A stretch of 9,703 bases of DNA, from positions 1 to 9,703 of the forward strand of contig JAJYBT010000039.1 of NCBI GenBank assembly GCA_021778875.1, given 5' to 3'. Below are positions 1 to 7,741 of the stretch, piece after piece; within the stretch, counting starts at the first letter, position 1; the number at the start of each line of letters is the position of its first letter. The position numbers and the translations under genes were made by a program. This DNA is from Acidobacteriota bacterium (GTDB lineage: Bacteria; Acidobacteriota; Terriglobia; Terriglobales; Acidobacteriaceae). The notes under the pieces were generated by a model, which was not told the origin of the DNA, did not search any database, and saw only the letters and a program-made list of their open reading frames with translations.

Positions 1-389
1 TGAGCATGGGCGCTGTGGCCCGGTTCCTGATGCCAAGTGTGTTTTATGAGCCGCCGCAAACGTTCAAGATAGGCAAACCGGGCGACTACGCATTCGGCGT
101 GCCGACGTTTCTGGTGGACGAGAAGATATTTGTGTTTCATGACCGCGACAGGGGCTTTTCTGTTGCGAGCGCAGTTTGCACGCACCTGGGATGCACAGTT
201 GCGCACTTCCAGAGCGATCAGAAGTTCCACTGCCCGTGCCACGGCAGCGTGTTTGCCGCGGACGGATCAGTGGTGCATGGTCCCGCGCCCAAGCCGCTGA
301 ACTGGTTTGAGGTGATCCTGGCCCGTGACGGGCAGCTGCAGGTGGACAAAGACAAGATTGTGCCGGCGACTTACCGGTTGATGGTGTAG
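1..389 (+). CDS. Rieske [2Fe-2S] iron-sulfur protein of a bc-type complex (5' partial)
   Basis: This is the iron-sulfur subunit of a quinol:cytochrome c oxidoreductase. It takes one electron from quinol at the outer face of the membrane and passes it to cytochrome c. Numbering from the ATG at 6, the cluster ligands are C58 and H60 (in CTHLGC) and C76 and H79 (in CPCHGS), with C63 and C78 as the expected disulfide. A Pro-rich GPAPKPL segment follows, as usual for the family. The frame stays open to the left edge. The 127 residues from that ATG lack the N-terminal membrane helix found in this family, and the first residues look like the segment just after such a helix. The true start is therefore probably outside the window and the ATG at 6 is probably internal. 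The stop lies 2 nt before the cytochrome b gene, which indicates one operon. Phe83 stands where many Rieske proteins have Tyr. Confidence 0.93.
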   Translation, partial: SMGAVARFLMPSVFYEPPQTFKIGKPGDYAFGVPTFLVDEKIFVFHDRDRGFSVASAVCTHLGCTVAHFQSDQKFHCPCHGSVFAADGSVVHGPAPKPLNWFEVILARDGQLQVDKDKIVPATYRLMV

Positions 390-391
390 CG

Positions 392-1677
<1,286 letters not shown>

Positions 1678-1678
<1 letters not shown>

Positions 1679-3069
1679 TGGGACGCAGATTACCACAGGC
1701 TTTTTTTGCACTGAGTTTGCTTGCACTGGCGTTGATTGTGGCTGCCGTATGGCAGGCCTCAACACCGTCGTGGAAGACGTATCAGCGCCAGTTCCTGCAG
1801 CTTGAAGCACAAGGCGAGCCGAATGCGGCCGCCAAGGCTGCGGTACTGGCGACGCCCCTGGAGATTCACCAGGTGCTGTTGCCGGGCCTGCAGCGGGTGG
1901 ACCGCTGCACGACCTGCCACCTTGGAGTGGATGATCCGACGATGAAGAATGCGCCGGAGCCGTTCCGCTATCACGTTGGACTGGGACCGCACGTGCCTTC
2001 GAAGTTCGGGTGCACGATCTGCCACGGTGGGCAGGGACTGGCTACGGACCAGAAGAATGCACACGGGAATGTCGACTTCTGGCAGACCCCGCTGCTTGCC
2101 AAGGACTATATCCGGGCCTCGTGCGGACGCTGCCACAAGGAAGGCGATATTCCGGGTGTTCCGGAGCTGGCGGAAGGACGGCACCTGTTTGAGACGCAGG
2201 GCTCCCGTGGATGCCACAAGCTGGATGGCGTGGGCGGAAGCATTGGCCCGGACCTCTCAGAAGAGGGAGCGAGCCAGCGGTCGCCGGAGTGGCTGGAGAA
2301 GCACTTCCTTACGCCGTCGGTGGTTTCGCCGGGCTCGGCGATGCCGAACTTTCACTTTACGCGGGAACAGGCGCGCGCTCTGACGTACTACATGCTCTCT
2401 CTGACGAACCAGGATATGGGCACGTATTACTCCAGCCTGCGCACGATTCCGAGCTCGAGCTACGGGCGTGAACTGTTCGTGGAGAAGAACTGCATTGTCT
2501 GCCATGCAATTGGCGGCGTGGGCGCGAAGGTCGGGCCGGATCTGATGGGCGTGACACAGCGTCACTCGCGCGAGTGGCTGGATGAGCAGCTGGTGAATCC
2601 GCAGCTGGTGTATCCGGGCAGCGCCATGCCGGAGTACGACCTGGATACGAACTCGCGCAAGGCACTGGTGGCATACCTGGCAACGGCTACATCCGAGGAT
2701 GCGCAATTGATCCTGTCTGGCAAGAAGAGTACGCTGACGCCGGAGGATGCTGCGATTGAAGCGGGCAAGAGCAACTTTGCACGCTTTGGTTGCGCGGGTT
2801 GCCACGGAACCGAGTTGCAGGGCGGCGTGCCGAATCCGAATGCGCAGGGCGGACAGGTTCCCTCGCTGCTGCATCTGTCGGATGACTACACGAAGGACGA
2901 GGTGATTGAAGTGATCCGGAACGGGCGCATGCCTCCGCTGGACAACGCTTCAGGCCCGACTCCGCCGCTGTATATGCCGTCGTGGAAGCATCTGCTGAGC
3001 GAAGAGGACATTCACGAGATTGTGGAGTTCCTCTGGTCGAAGCAGCAGAAGGCGAAGGATTCCTGGTAG
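1678..3069 (+). CDS. Membrane-anchored multiheme cytochrome c subunit of the bc-type complex
   Basis: This 463-residue protein probably accepts electrons from the Rieske subunit and passes them on in the periplasm. The start is the ATG inside the TAATG overlap with the cytochrome b stop; an in-frame ATG 30 nt earlier is within the previous gene and less likely. Residues 9-26 form an uncleaved-looking membrane anchor. Three CxxCH sites follow: CTTCH 77-81, CTICH 112-116 and CGRCH 149-153. Two similar cytochrome c domains come next, at about 165-244 and 262-337. Each has a PGSAMP segment that supplies a likely Met ligand (M222 and M317). The first of these has SRGCH at 176-180, so the first heme cysteine is missing; the second has CIVCH at 272-276. 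A third domain (about 358-455) has CAGCH at 372-376 and possible Met ligands at M418 or M433. That gives five canonical heme sites plus one degenerate site. The exact partner role is inferred from operon position. Confidence 0.92.
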
Positions 3070-3098
3070 AGCGGAATTCATCGACTGCGAAGGCATGA

Positions 3099-3142
3099 AA
3101 GGATTCCTCCGTTTGATTGCAGGCGGAGGAATCCTTGTTTGT
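3099..3142 (+). terminator. Rho-independent-type terminator after the bc complex operon
   Basis: A perfect 13-bp inverted repeat pairs AAGGATTCCTCCG (3099-3111) with CGGAGGAATCCTT (3124-3136) around a 12-nt loop. It is followed by GTTTGT, and the tail TTGTTTGT is only moderately T-rich. It begins about 30 nt after the stop of the multiheme cytochrome and before the next signal-peptide gene, where an operon end is expected. The stem is far longer than chance would give. Confidence 0.8.
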
Positions 3143-3193
3143 AGTTGGCAACAGAGATTGCAGGCAACGAAGTTGAACAGGGATTGCGGAAAA

Positions 3194-3706
3194 GTGAAGC
3201 GAAGAATCAGGCATCGATGGGTGGCAGCCGTGGCGCTGGTGACGGTGGCGGCTTTCGGCGTCTCGCGGGCGGCACAGGGGCCCGCCACCGCGGATGTGAA
3301 GGTTGCGCAGCCGGGGAAGATCTATCCGGCGCCGACGAACTTGAAGGTGCTGCCGAAGAACTCGACGGGGCAGCAGGTGCACGACACGATGAAGGAGTGG
3401 TCTGACTCCATGAGCGTGGAGTGCTCCGCCTGCCACGCGGAGGTTCCGGGGAAGAAGGGGCCGGATGGGAAGCCGCTGCTGAACTTTGCGGACGACTCAA
3501 AGCCGATGAAGGATGTGGCGCGGATGATGTACACCATGACCGATGAGATCAACAGCAGCTACATTGCCAAGGTGGAGGGATCGGGGTTGCCGGTGACCTG
3601 CGGGACTTGCCACCAGGGCAAGATAAGCCCCGAGCCTTACGAGAAGAACAAACCGCAGCCGAAGAATCTGGGACCTGCGCCGGGCGAAGGCCCGATACCG
3701 GAGTAG
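3194..3706 (+). CDS. Exported diheme cytochrome c, photosynthetic-reaction-centre cytochrome c subunit family
   Basis: This is a probable periplasmic electron carrier of 170 residues. Two heme sites are visible, CSACH at 77-81 and CGTCH at 136-140. Between them is a segment with LLNFADDSKPMKDVARMMYTM that resembles the reaction-centre cytochrome family, which many acidobacteria encode without any photosynthesis genes. I chose the GTG start at 3194: it gives a compact signal peptide, with a basic KRRIRHR stretch, a hydrophobic core at about 9-22, and likely cleavage near an SRAAQ site. The frame is open further upstream, with an ATG at 3095, but that start would put the whole terminator stem inside the gene and add about 33 residues with no family likeness. 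Only a weak purine-rich GCGGAAAA precedes the GTG. The C-terminus is Pro-rich. Its electron partners are not shown here; nearness to the bc complex suggests that pathway. The name refers to sequence family and does not imply photosynthesis. Confidence 0.85.
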   Translation: MKRRIRHRWVAAVALVTVAAFGVSRAAQGPATADVKVAQPGKIYPAPTNLKVLPKNSTGQQVHDTMKEWSDSMSVECSACHAEVPGKKGPDGKPLLNFADDSKPMKDVARMMYTMTDEINSSYIAKVEGSGLPVTCGTCHQGKISPEPYEKNKPQPKNLGPAPGEGPIPE

Positions 3707-3800
3707 GAGCAGCAGACTCTGGGCTAAGAGCGCGTTGCGCGCAGGACGAGGTTTGGGCCGAGCGCGCTCAGCGGCTGTCGCAATCGGGAACCGTACACAG

Positions 3801-3806
3801 TACAAT
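3801..3806 (+). promoter_or_regulatory. Possible -10 box (TACAAT) upstream of tRNA-Leu
   Basis: TACAAT matches the sigma70 -10 consensus at 5 of 6 positions and lies 74 nt before the tRNA. The -35 position at 17-bp spacing reads TCGCAA, a poor match, so this is a weak call. Confidence 0.3.
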
Positions 3807-3814
3807 CCAAGGAG

Positions 3815-3848
3815 AGAGAGCCGTGGCTACGGGCCGCTGGCGCTCTCT
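3815..3848 (+). other. Imperfect stem-loop in the presumed tRNA leader
   Basis: AGAGAG (3815-3820) pairs with CTCTCT (3843-3848), CC (3821-3822) with GG (3839-3840), and GTGGC (3823-3827) with GCCGC (3833-3837, including one G-T pair). This leaves a 5-nt loop, a CG bulge and one unpaired T. It lies between the TACAAT box and the tRNA and has no T-run after it, so it does not look like a terminator. It may only shape the 5' leader that RNase P removes. Confidence 0.35.
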
Positions 3849-3880
3849 GTAGCGGCGATGCGTAGAGCATCTGCCGACGG

Positions 3881-3965
3881 GCGAAAGTGGCGGAATTGGC
3901 AGACGCACCAGACTTAGGATCTGGCGGGGAAACCCATGAGGGTTCGAGTCCCTCCTTTCGCACCA
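3881..3965 (+). tRNA. tRNA-Leu (anticodon UAG), CCA encoded
   Basis: The 85-nt sequence folds as a class II tRNA. The acceptor stem is GCGAAAG (3881-3887) with CTTTCGC (3955-3961), then discriminator A3962 and an encoded CCA at 3963-3965. The anticodon stem is CCAGA/TCTGG (3908-3912 and 3920-3924) with loop CTTAGGA, so the anticodon is TAG at 3915-3917, which reads CUA and other CUN leucine codons. The long variable arm (3925-3937, GGG/CCC pairing) is typical of tRNA-Leu. The T arm is GAGGG, TTCGAGT, CCCTC (3938-3954). Confidence 0.97.
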
Positions 3966-4055
3966 GGAATCTGCCCAGGGCTGGTGGCAGCGCGGCAGCG
4001 CGATGCCGAAGTTCGCGGGCGAGCCGGCGGGGTAATGCACTAAGCTGGTGGAATC

Positions 4056-4361
4056 ATGAGTACAACACCAGCACAGCCCCAAGTAAAGCTCACTCAGACT
4101 GCGGACTACCGCGAATCTTATGCCAACAGCGTGCATGTGCGCGTGAGCGTATGGGATTTTCAGCTTGTATTCGGACTGGCGTCGAGCGAGAGCCCGGAAG
4201 AGGTGACGATTCGCAATCACCAGGCGATCTACCTGAGCCCGCAGCAGGCCAAGGCTCTGTGGAATGTACTGGGGCAGAACCTGGCCCAGTATGAGCAGGC
4301 CTTCGGCACGCTGAATCTGGAGCCGCAGAGCCATGGATTTCCGCAGGGACCGGTGAATTAG
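4056..4361 (+). CDS. DUF3467 domain protein
   Basis: This is a small cytosolic protein of 101 residues. Its body (about 14-90) fits the DUF3467 family: a DYRESYANSVHVRVSVWDF stretch, then LVFG, then a basic-to-helical part with LSPQQAKALWNVLGQNL and YEQAFG. The family is widespread in bacteria and its function is not established. There is no signal peptide or membrane segment. A GGTGG Shine-Dalgarno-like sequence at 4047-4051 lies 4 nt before the ATG. The stop is 16 nt before the glycosyltransferase gene, so the two are probably cotranscribed, but I see no functional link. Its own promoter is not obvious in the 90 nt after the tRNA. Confidence 0.85.
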   Translation: MSTTPAQPQVKLTQTADYRESYANSVHVRVSVWDFQLVFGLASSESPEEVTIRNHQAIYLSPQQAKALWNVLGQNLAQYEQAFGTLNLEPQSHGFPQGPVN

Positions 4362-4377
4362 GCAAGAGCCGGAAGCC

Positions 4378-5997
4378 ATGATGCGACGCTTGCGCCTGAT
4401 ACAAAGCTTTGAGCTGCGGAGGGATAGGCCGCTCCCTGTCTGGATGATCTTCCCGGCGATCTTCGTGGCGCTGTATGCGAGCCACTATACGCTGATGCGG
4501 CTGCCCTACTACTGGGACGAGGCGGGCTACTATATTCCGGCGGCGTGGGATTTTTTCCGGACGGGCTCGCTGATTCCGATGACGACGCTGAGCAACGCGC
4601 ATCCGCCGTTGCCCAGCATCTATCTTGCGTTGTGGTGGAAGCTGGCGGGCTTTGAGCCGGAGGTGACGCGCGAAGCGGTGCTGATGGTGGCGTCGCTGGG
4701 GCTGGTGGGCGTGTGGCGATTGGCCCTGCGCGTGGCAGGATCCGCCGCGGTTGCGTTCTGGACCGTGCTGCTGACAGCGTTGTATCCGGTTTGGTTTGTG
4801 CAAAGCACGCTGGCCCATGCGGACATGTTTGCCGCCGCGTGCACGGTGTGGGGATTGGTCTATGCGCTGCCGGACCGGCATCGCAAGTCGTGGGTGGCGG
4901 CGCTGTGTTTTACGGCGGCTGCGCTGTGCAAGGAGACATCCATTGCCGTTCCGCTGACGCTGGCGGCGGTAAATGCGGTGGCGAGCATTCGCGCGCAGTG
5001 GCCGGTGCGCGTGCGGCTGTGGCGGGAGGCGGCCTGGTTTGCGGCTGCGCCGGCGCCGCTGGCGGGCTGGTATGCGTGGCACTACGCCAAGACGGGATTT
5101 GTGTTCGGCAATCCGGAGTTTTTGCGCTACAACGCCGAGGCGACGCTGACGCCGGTACGGATTGTTGCGGCGTTTGGCTACCGGCTGCTGCATCTGACCG
5201 CGCACATGAACCTGTTTGTGCCGGTGCTGATGATGATGGCGGCCCTGATGCTGGAGCCGCGGCGGGATGTCCGCGGGCGGGAGAGGGCCGCGATCAGCGT
5301 GCAGACGCTGTGGCGGATCTTCTTTGTGCTGCTTGCGAACGCGATTGCATTCAGCGTGCTGGGCGGCGCGTTGCTCACGCGGTATCTGCTGCCGATGTAT
5401 CCGCTGGTGCTCGTGGTGGCGGTGTCGACGTTTTATCGCCGCGTGCCGTACTGGCAGGGGCTGGCGGCGTTTTCCGCGGCTGCGTTTGGGATTGCGCTGT
5501 TTATCAATCCGCCGTACCGGTTTGCGCCGGAGGACAACCTGCAATATGCGCATGTGATTCGCATGCACATGGCGGGAATTGCGCAACTGAACCAGCGATA
5601 TCCAGACTCGACGGTGCTGAGCGCCTGGCCGGTGACGGACGAGCTGACACGGCCTGAGCTGGGGTACCTGAAGCGTCCATATGCGGTTTACCGGCTGGAG
5701 GATTTTACGTCGGCGCAGATTGACCGTGCGGCCGCGGAGCCGGGCGGGTACTCCACTGCGCTGGTGTTTTCCACGAAGTACGATCCGCCTTCGCTGCCCT
5801 TCAGCCTGGGAACGAGGGGAGAGGCGCTGGATGAGCGCTATTTTGATTTGCACCACGACATGGCGCCGGAGGCGATTGCGAGGCGGCTGGGAGGAGACCT
5901 GGTGTGGACGCGGGAAGACCGGGGGATGTGGATTGCGCTGATTCGCTTTAACCGGCAGTTTGAGGCCATGGCGGAGATGCCGCGGCCGGGCCAGTGA
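4378..5997 (+). CDS. GT-C membrane glycosyltransferase, family 39 / ArnT-PMT_2-like
   Basis: This 539-residue polytopic membrane protein likely transfers a sugar from a polyprenyl-phosphate donor on the outer side of the inner membrane. Its acceptor is unknown. The first helix (about 20-38) is followed by YYWDEAGYY, whose D47-E48 fit the catalytic acidic pair of GT-C enzymes. Later family-like features are HPPLPS at 75-80, HAD at 147-149, KE at 185-186 and TRYLLPMYPL at 334-343. Around 8-10 hydrophobic segments cover residues 20-386, and a soluble, probably periplasmic tail covers about 390-539. Two adjacent ATG codons occur at 4378 and 4381. GGAAG at 4371-4375 is better spaced from the second, so the true start may be one codon later. 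It follows the DUF3467 gene by 16 nt and its stop slightly overlaps the open frame of the next gene. Family assignment is good; the substrate cannot be read from the sequence. Confidence 0.85.
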   Translation: MMRRLRLIQSFELRRDRPLPVWMIFPAIFVALYASHYTLMRLPYYWDEAGYYIPAAWDFFRTGSLIPMTTLSNAHPPLPSIYLALWWKLAGFEPEVTREAVLMVASLGLVGVWRLALRVAGSAAVAFWTVLLTALYPVWFVQSTLAHADMFAAACTVWGLVYALPDRHRKSWVAALCFTAAALCKETSIAVPLTLAAVNAVASIRAQWPVRVRLWREAAWFAAAPAPLAGWYAWHYAKTGFVFGNPEFLRYNAEATLTPVRIVAAFGYRLLHLTAHMNLFVPVLMMMAALMLEPRRDVRGRERAAISVQTLWRIFFVLLANAIAFSVLGGALLTRYLLPMYPLVLVVAVSTFYRRVPYWQGLAAFSAAAFGIALFINPPYRFAPEDNLQYAHVIRMHMAGIAQLNQRYPDSTVLSAWPVTDELTRPELGYLKRPYAVYRLEDFTSAQIDRAAAEPGGYSTALVFSTKYDPPSLPFSLGTRGEALDERYFDLHHDMAPEAIARRLGGDLVWTREDRGMWIALIRFNRQFEAMAEMPRPGQ

Positions 5998-6025
5998 GGG
6001 GAACGGACTCTGCGGGAGGAAGACG

Positions 6026-7708
6026 TTGCCTGCGAGGGTTACAACCTATAATCAGTTTGTCGTGCAATTCTTTTCTTTATCGCGCAAATACAGGTCATGG
6101 TGGCATGCCATGGCGGTGGTTCTGGCCGCAGGAATGTGGCTGGGGCCGACCCTGCAGGCAAGCGGCCAGGGGCCTGCGTCAAAGGCCCAGGAGGGTTCGG
6201 GTGCGGACCGCGGGCGGATTTTGCTGGTGCTGCCGTTTGACAACGGTACGGCACAGCCGAGCCTGGAATGGATTCGGGAGGCGGCGGCGGAACTGCTGAG
6301 CAGCCGGTTTGCCTCAGCGGGTTTCTCGCCGATGAACCGGCAGGACCGGCTGTATGCGCTGGACCACCTGGGGCTGCCGGAAGGATTTCAGCCGTCGCGA
6401 GCCAGCTCGCTGAAGCTGGCGCAGACGCTGGATGCCGATTCAATTATTGTGGGCGCCTACCGCATGGAGGGCACGGACCTGGTGGCCGAGGCGCGTGTGG
6501 TGGACGTTCCGCACCTGCGGATGAGCCAGATGGTGACTGCGCGGGGCGACCTGCGGAACCTGATTGCGGTGTTCGACTCGCTGGCATGGAAGCTGACGCG
6601 GGTGCTGGACCCGGGATTCAGCGTGGCGGAAGAGACCTTTGTAGCCACGGGCAAGACGATTCGCGTGGACGCGTTTGAGCAGTACATTCGCGGCATTACG
6701 GAACCGGACCAGGCGGAGAGGCAGCGGCACCTGGAACAGGCGGTGAAGCTGAGCTCGGACTTTGCGCCGGCGTGGATGGCGCTGGGCCGGGAGGACTACG
6801 CCGAGCAGCAGTATGAGCAGGCCGCGGCGGCGTTTGCGCGGGTGGGACAGAACAGTCCGGATGCGCTGGAGGCGGGGTTTTATCGCGGGCTTTCCCTGCT
6901 GTTTTTTGGGGAGTATACGAAGGCGGAGGCGGCGTTCAAGGGCGTTGCACAGGTGTTGCCGCTGCCGGAAGTGCTGAACAATGAGGGCGTTGCTGTAAGT
7001 CGCCAGGGACACGACGGCGGTGCGCTGTTTCGGCAGGCGATAGCGGCTGACCCGAGCGTGGCGGACTACCACTTTAACCTGGCGGTGAGCCTGAAGCGGC
7101 GTGGCTCCGATGTCGAGGCGCTGACGGAGCTGAACCAGTCCCTGAAGCTGCGTCCGAATGACAGCGAGGCGCAGGGATTGCTGGCGGCGTGGAAGACGCC
7201 CGCGAAGACAGCGACGGACGCAGACGCGAAGGCCGACCCGCTGGAGCGCATTGTTCGCACGTTTGATGCGGCGGCGTTTCGGCAGGCGGCGGTGATGATG
7301 GACCAGATGGAGGCAACGCGGCTGGCTGCGCTGTCGCCGCGGGAACGCTCACTGCGGCTGGCGGCGCAGGCAAAGGATTATCTGCATCGCGGGTTGCTGC
7401 TGGAGTCGGAACGGCTTTACCAGTCTGCCGTGGCCGCGGATGGATCGGTGGCGGAGGCGCATGCGGGGTTGGCCCAGGTGCGGGAACGCACGGGCGACGT
7501 GGCAGCGGCGCGGAAGGAGGCGGAGGCGGCCTTGGCGCTGACTCCGCTGGCGGAGGCGCACCTGGTGCTGGCGCGGCTGGACCTTGCCGCCGGTCACCTG
7601 GACGATGCGGGCAAAGAGGCCGGCGCAGCTCTGAAACTTGACCCCGGAAGCAGGTCGGCGCAGGATTTAAGCCGACAGATTGCAGCGAAAGCTGCCGCGA
7701 AGCAGTAG
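6026..7708 (+). CDS. Exported protein with TolB-N-like domain and TPR repeats
   Basis: This is probably a periplasmic or outer-membrane-associated scaffold; its precise role is unknown. Numbering from the TTG at 6026 (560 residues), a basic KYR segment and hydrophobic core (28-46) form a signal peptide with likely cleavage near ASGQ (45-48). Residues 64-195 begin RILLVLPFDNG and continue through an EWI...AAAELLSSRF helix. This resembles the TolB amino-terminal/CsgG-like fold often placed before TPRs. TPR-like helix pairs cover about 225-395 and 455-545, separated by a linker rich in Ala and Asp. I chose TTG because GGGAGGA at 6014-6020 lies 5 nt before it. Other in-frame starts are ATG 5960 (overlaps the previous gene, no Shine-Dalgarno), GTG 6062 (compact signal peptide) and ATG 6110 (GGTGG before it). 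The choice changes only the N-terminus. It ends 33 nt before the NfeD gene. Confidence 0.75.
   Translation: MPARVTTYNQFVVQFFSLSRKYRSWWHAMAVVLAAGMWLGPTLQASGQGPASKAQEGSGADRGRILLVLPFDNGTAQPSLEWIREAAAELLSSRFASAGFSPMNRQDRLYALDHLGLPEGFQPSRASSLKLAQTLDADSIIVGAYRMEGTDLVAEARVVDVPHLRMSQMVTARGDLRNLIAVFDSLAWKLTRVLDPGFSVAEETFVATGKTIRVDAFEQYIRGITEPDQAERQRHLEQAVKLSSDFAPAWMALGREDYAEQQYEQAAAAFARVGQNSPDALEAGFYRGLSLLFFGEYTKAEAAFKGVAQVLPLPEVLNNEGVAVSRQGHDGGALFRQAIAADPSVADYHFNLAVSLKRRGSDVEALTELNQSLKLRPNDSEAQGLLAAWKTPAKTATDADAKADPLERIVRTFDAAAFRQAAVMMDQMEATRLAALSPRERSLRLAAQAKDYLHRGLLLESERLYQSAVAADGSVAEAHAGLAQVRERTGDVAAARKEAEAALALTPLAEAHLVLARLDLAAGHLDDAGKEAGAALKLDPGSRSAQDLSRQIAAKAAAKQ
6047..6052 (+). promoter_or_regulatory. 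Possible sigma70 -10 box (TATAAT) near the start of the TPR gene
   Basis: TATAAT is a perfect -10 consensus in an otherwise GC-rich region. TTGCCT at 6026-6031 matches the -35 consensus at 4 of 6 positions but with a short 15-nt spacer. If used, transcription would start near 6059, which would favour the GTG at 6062 (almost leaderless) or the ATG at 6110 over the TTG at 6026. Confidence 0.4.
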
Positions 7709-7741
7709 GTTGTTTGGGTGCAGGCAGTGTAGGAGCAGACC

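Noticed and set aside
3020..3193. The N-terminal extension of the diheme cytochrome frame overlapping the end of the multiheme cytochrome gene
   Set aside because: It runs through the terminator stem, has no family likeness, and would place the signal peptide far inside the protein.
3194..3706. Possible evidence for photosynthesis from the reaction-centre cytochrome family match
   Set aside because: The family is common in non-photosynthetic acidobacteria and no pigment or reaction-centre genes are present here.
3760..3769. A perfect 10-bp palindrome GAGCGCGCTC after the diheme cytochrome gene
   Set aside because: It is short and GC-only in a GC-rich gap, has no loop or T-run, and has no second copy that I noticed.
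3823..3852. A 9-codon reading frame starting GTG after a GGAGAGAGAG stretch upstream of the tRNA, like a leader peptide
   Set aside because: It overlaps the stem-loop described above, encodes no run of regulatory codons, and precedes a tRNA, not a biosynthetic operon.
4090..5856. A 588-codon open frame on the - strand opposite the glycosyltransferase gene
   Set aside because: Its product is rich in Arg, His and Gln with no family-like motifs, as expected for the shadow of a high-GC gene. The + strand gene has clear family motifs over the same span.
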